From Candidatus Iainarchaeum sp. (GTDB lineage: Archaea; Iainarchaeota; Iainarchaeia; Iainarchaeales; JAFCCJ01), in NCBI GenBank assembly GCA_017610305.1, contig JAFCCJ010000006.1:1-34220 (forward strand): a stretch of 34,220 nucleotides of DNA, written 5' to 3'. The notes beneath the pieces were generated by a model that was not told the origin of the DNA, ran no database searches, and was given only the letters and a program-made list of their open reading frames with translations. Shown one piece after another: positions 31,425 through 34,220 of the stretch (positions within the stretch are counted from its first letter, which is position 1; every line of letters begins with the position of its first letter). The position numbers and the translations under genes were made by a program.

Positions 31425-31638
31425 TTACTTTTCACCTCCGTTTATTTTTAATTTTATATAAAAATTTAACTAGAAAATGTAAAACGTTATATTTAAATTT
31501 ATCATTTGCGGATTTTTCGCAAAATTTAAAATTTTCGGTAATTTTTTTTAAAATTTTTTACCAAAACTTTTTTTACGGGATTTTCCAGAAAATATTCCGC
31601 AAAAAATTATTAAATATAAGAAGCCACAATATATTCTC
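31425..31638. promoter_or_regulatory. Divergent promoter region of H1-like gene and Ca2+ ATPase
   Basis: 214 nt of very AT-rich sequence with no ORF of note. It holds the H1-like ribosome binding site and TATA-like element on the minus strand and the ATPase TATA-like element at 31604-31618. Confidence 0.5.
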
Positions 31639-34220
31639 ATGCACGAGAAAGCCGCGCAGGAATTCTGCCGCCTTGGAATCACGAAAACATTTGAGGAATT
31701 GGACTCTTCACTAAATGGCCTGTCGGAAGGGGAGGCGCAGAAAAGGGCCAAAGAATTTGGCCTGAACAAATTACCTGAGGCGAAAAGGTTTTCGGCGCTG
31801 AAACTTTTTCTTGCGCAGTTCAAAAGCCTTTTTGTGATAATACTAATCCTCGCACTGGTTCTCCTTCTCATTATGGGCGGGGCGGAACACACAATTGATG
31901 CGATTCTGATTGCGGCAATTGTTCTGATAATTGCGGTACTTGGTTTCTGGCAGGAGTTTAAAGCTGAGAAAGCTATGGAGGCACTTAAAAAAATGGTTCC
32001 TGCAACTGCGACTGTTTTAAGGAATGGGAAGAAATCAAAAATCAATGCGGAAAATTTGGTTCCTGGAGATATTGTTTTCCTTGAAACAGGAGATAAGGTT
32101 CCTGCGGACTTGAGATTGATTGAGGCTTTCAACCTGAAGATTGATGAGGCGCTGCTTACTGGTGAGAGTGAACCTGTCATGAAAGATGTTGGGGAACTTA
32201 AGGGGAAGAAAGCGATTTCCGAAATGAAAAATATTGCATTTTCCAACACTCCGGTGGTTTATGGGCGGGGAATGGGTGTGGTGATAGCAACAGGGACGCA
32301 AACAGAGTTTGGGAATATTGCGGGGCTGATACAGGAAATTAAGCAGGAGGAAACTCCCCTTAAAAAAAGGCTTGAGGTTCTTGCAAAGCAGATTGCTATT
32401 GCGATAACTGTTGTTGTTTTGCTGATTGTTGCGCTCGAGGTTTTCTGGGGGATTAAGGAATTGTCAGAAACAATGCTGCGTGCGGTTGCGCTTTGGGTTG
32501 CCGCAGTTCCTGAGGGGTTGCCCGCGGTTGTTACAATTACGCTTGCGCTTGGAGTGAAGAAGATGGCCGCAAAAAAGGCGATAGTGAAAAGGATGCCCTC
32601 TGTTGAATCTTTAGGGTCAACAACGGTAATCTGCACCGATAAAACCGGAACCCTTACAAGAAATGAGATGGTTGTGGAGAGAATTTTTGCAGATAATAAA
32701 ACATATGCCATCACAGGGGAGGGCTATTTGCCTGAGGGTGATTTCCTTTTCAATGGCAGGGAAATTGATATTGAGAATGAATCCGCGCTAAATAAGGTTT
32801 TGGAAATTGGGCTGAACTGCAATGATGCCTTGTTGGGTGAGGGGGGAGGCATATTTGGTGACCCCACAGAGGCGGCAATTGTTGTTGCAGCGGCAAAGGC
32901 CAAGAAATTTACAAAGCTAAGGAGGCTTGATGAGATTCCATTTGATTCCGGGAGAAAAATGATGACAACCATTCATTCAATTAAGGACGGGAAAACCGCC
33001 TACCTAAAGGGAGCTCCTGAAAGCATTCTTACCCTTTCCTCAAAGATTTTTGAAAATGGCGAAATTAAGGATTTGAATGCGAAAAGGAAGGGGGAATTAT
33101 TGAAAATAAGTGAGGAGTTTGCATCAGATGCCTATAGAATGCTTGGGTTTGCATTCAAGGAAATTAAGGGCGATGAAGAAATTGAATCTGATCTGATTTT
33201 TGTTGGCTTTGTGGCGATGAGGGACCCCCCAAGAAAGGAAATAAAAAACGCAGTTGCCATCTGCAAAAAGGCAGGCATCACAATAAAAATAATCACCGGC
33301 GACAATCCAATAACTGCAAGGGCAATTGGGGAACAGGTTGGGTTGGAAGGCAAGGCAATTACAGGAATGGAACTTGATAATCTAAGTGGTGCGGAGTTTT
33401 CAAAGGCTGTGAAAGAGCACACGATTTTCTCAAGGGTCAATCCTGACCACAAATTCAGAATCGTTGAGGAGCTAAAGAAGCAGGGGGAAATAGTAAGCGT
33501 TACAGGTGACGGGGTTAATGATGCCCCTGCACTGAAAAAGGCTGATGTTGGAATCGCAATGGGAATCAAGGGCACAGATGTTACAAAAGAGGCCGCAGAC
33601 ATGATTTTGGAGGATGATAACTTCGCAACAATTGTCGGCGCCATCAGGGAAGGCAGGAAAATTTACGAAAATATTAAGAATTTCATAAAGTATCTGCTGG
33701 CGGCGAATTTTGGCGAGGTTTTGCTGATAGCAATTGCGGTCTTTGCAAGGATGCCAACCCCGCTTTTGGCATTTCATATTCTCTGGATAAATGTTGCGAC
33801 CGATTCTTTGCCGGCACTTGCGCTCGGGGTTGAGGCCGCAGAGAAGGACACCATGAAAAGGCCTCCAAGAAACCCGAAAGCAAAAATCCTGAAACCAATC
33901 ATCACATTTGTCATGATTGCGGGAGTTATTGCGGCCCTAATTTCGATAGGGGCATTTATTTACGGCTCATCATTTGACGGGGCCGGGCTTCTTGAAGAGA
34001 ACCTTCCAAGCAAGGCAAGGACAATGGCATTTACAACTCTTGTTTTGTTTGAACTTATTTTTGTATTCGCATGCAGGAGTGAGATTAAACTGCCCCACCA
34101 GATAAATCCATTCTCCAATAAGGCACTTATTTTCGCAGTTATTATTTCGTTAGCACTTCAGGTTGTGGTGGTGAATGTTTTGCCAGGGATTACGTTTAAT
34201 TCTATTGACCTTAACTTTTT
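31639..34220 (+). CDS. Ca2+-transporting P-type ATPase (P2A, SERCA-like), C-terminus cut by window
   Basis: 860 residues visible. The ATG at 31639 is leaderless behind ATTATTAAATATAAG (31604-31618). An N-terminal cation-ATPase domain precedes TM1-2; the actuator loop contains LTGES; M4 has VPEGLP; the phosphorylation site is CTDKTGTLT (D334); nucleotide binding involves KGAPE; the hinge is TGDGVNDAPALKKADVG. Calcium ligands of SERCA are conserved: Asn and Glu in M5 (AANFGEV), N..TD in M6 (INVATDSLP), and a Glu in M8 (LVLFELIF). It exports Ca2+ using ATP. Only the last helix or its end is missing. Confidence 0.92.
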   Translation, partial: MHEKAAQEFCRLGITKTFEELDSSLNGLSEGEAQKRAKEFGLNKLPEAKRFSALKLFLAQFKSLFVIILILALVLLLIMGGAEHTIDAILIAAIVLIIAVLGFWQEFKAEKAMEALKKMVPATATVLRNGKKSKINAENLVPGDIVFLETGDKVPADLRLIEAFNLKIDEALLTGESEPVMKDVGELKGKKAISEMKNIAFSNTPVVYGRGMGVVIATGTQTEFGNIAGLIQEIKQEETPLKKRLEVLAKQIAIAITVVVLLIVALEVFWGIKELSETMLRAVALWVAAVPEGLPAVVTITLALGVKKMAAKKAIVKRMPSVESLGSTTVICTDKTGTLTRNEMVVERIFADNKTYAITGEGYLPEGDFLFNGREIDIENESALNKVLEIGLNCNDALLGEGGGIFGDPTEAAIVVAAAKAKKFTKLRRLDEIPFDSGRKMMTTIHSIKDGKTAYLKGAPESILTLSSKIFENGEIKDLNAKRKGELLKISEEFASDAYRMLGFAFKEIKGDEEIESDLIFVGFVAMRDPPRKEIKNAVAICKKAGITIKIITGDNPITARAIGEQVGLEGKAITGMELDNLSGAEFSKAVKEHTIFSRVNPDHKFRIVEELKKQGEIVSVTGDGVNDAPALKKADVGIAMGIKGTDVTKEAADMILEDDNFATIVGAIREGRKIYENIKNFIKYLLAANFGEVLLIAIAVFARMPTPLLAFHILWINVATDSLPALALGVEAAEKDTMKRPPRNPKAKILKPIITFVMIAGVIAALISIGAFIYGSSFDGAGLLEENLPSKARTMAFTTLVLFELIFVFACRSEIKLPHQINPFSNKALIFAVIISLALQVVVVNVLPGITFNSIDLNF

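Noticed and set aside
31548-32249. Long open frame on the minus strand opposite the Ca2+ ATPase
   Set aside because: Low-complexity Ser/Phe/Ile composition typical of antisense to an AT-rich membrane protein gene; the ATPase is certain.

Overview
This window is archaeal. It encodes aRF1 (NIKS and GGQ motifs), eIF2-alpha, eS27, L10e, a eukaryotic-type small primase subunit with a GINS protein, Dph2, archaeal UMP kinase, TruD, endonuclease Q, Mre11 and a Methanococcus-type S-layer protein. Genes start either leaderless, with a TATA-like box about 26 nt upstream, or behind GGTGA-type ribosome binding sites. Very compact packing, lysine-rich tails and a BofA-like membrane protein suggest a DPANN-type archaeon (Diapherotrites-like is a guess). 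I cannot fix the taxon from sequence alone.

Layout. 1-4487 (minus): ThiI-like THUMP protein, HAD hydrolase, Mre11-like nuclease and a secreted MopE-repeat protein cut by the window edge. 4494-6321 (plus): cysteine locus with a 20-codon polycysteine leader ORF, a hairpin over the cysK ribosome binding site, cysK, cysE and tRNA-Cys(GCA). 6377-8060: ABC-2 exporter pair. 8107-13244: unknown protein, L10e with a charged tail, PEP synthase, Dph2. 13241-14473 (minus): UMP kinase and a small Lys-tailed protein. 14536-18463 (plus): aRF1, TruD and two glycosyltransferase-like paralogues in overlapping array. 18557-23035 (minus): membrane-anchored protein, third glycosyltransferase-like paralogue and the S-layer protein with a hairpin/U-tract terminator; upstream lies a 156-bp imperfect inverted repeat. 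23366-27456: winged-helix protein, BofA-like protein, AmrS radical SAM enzyme, HD-GYP-like protein, endonuclease Q. 27457-30996 (minus): priS, GINS, eS27, eIF2-alpha, PAC2 operon. 31104-31424 (minus): H1-like basic protein. 31639 to the right edge (plus): SERCA-like Ca2+ P-type ATPase.

The most interesting item is the cysteine locus. The tiny ORF ends in seven consecutive cysteine codons. Eight bases starting two nt after its stop codon (ACCTCTCT) are perfectly complementary to the segment carrying the cysK ribosome binding site (AGAGAGGT), and the cognate tRNA-Cys gene follows cysE. This predicts a cysteine-responsive, ribosome-stalling translational attenuator in an archaeon, analogous to polycysteine leader ORFs known in mycobacteria. 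Second is the large inverted repeat upstream of the S-layer gene.
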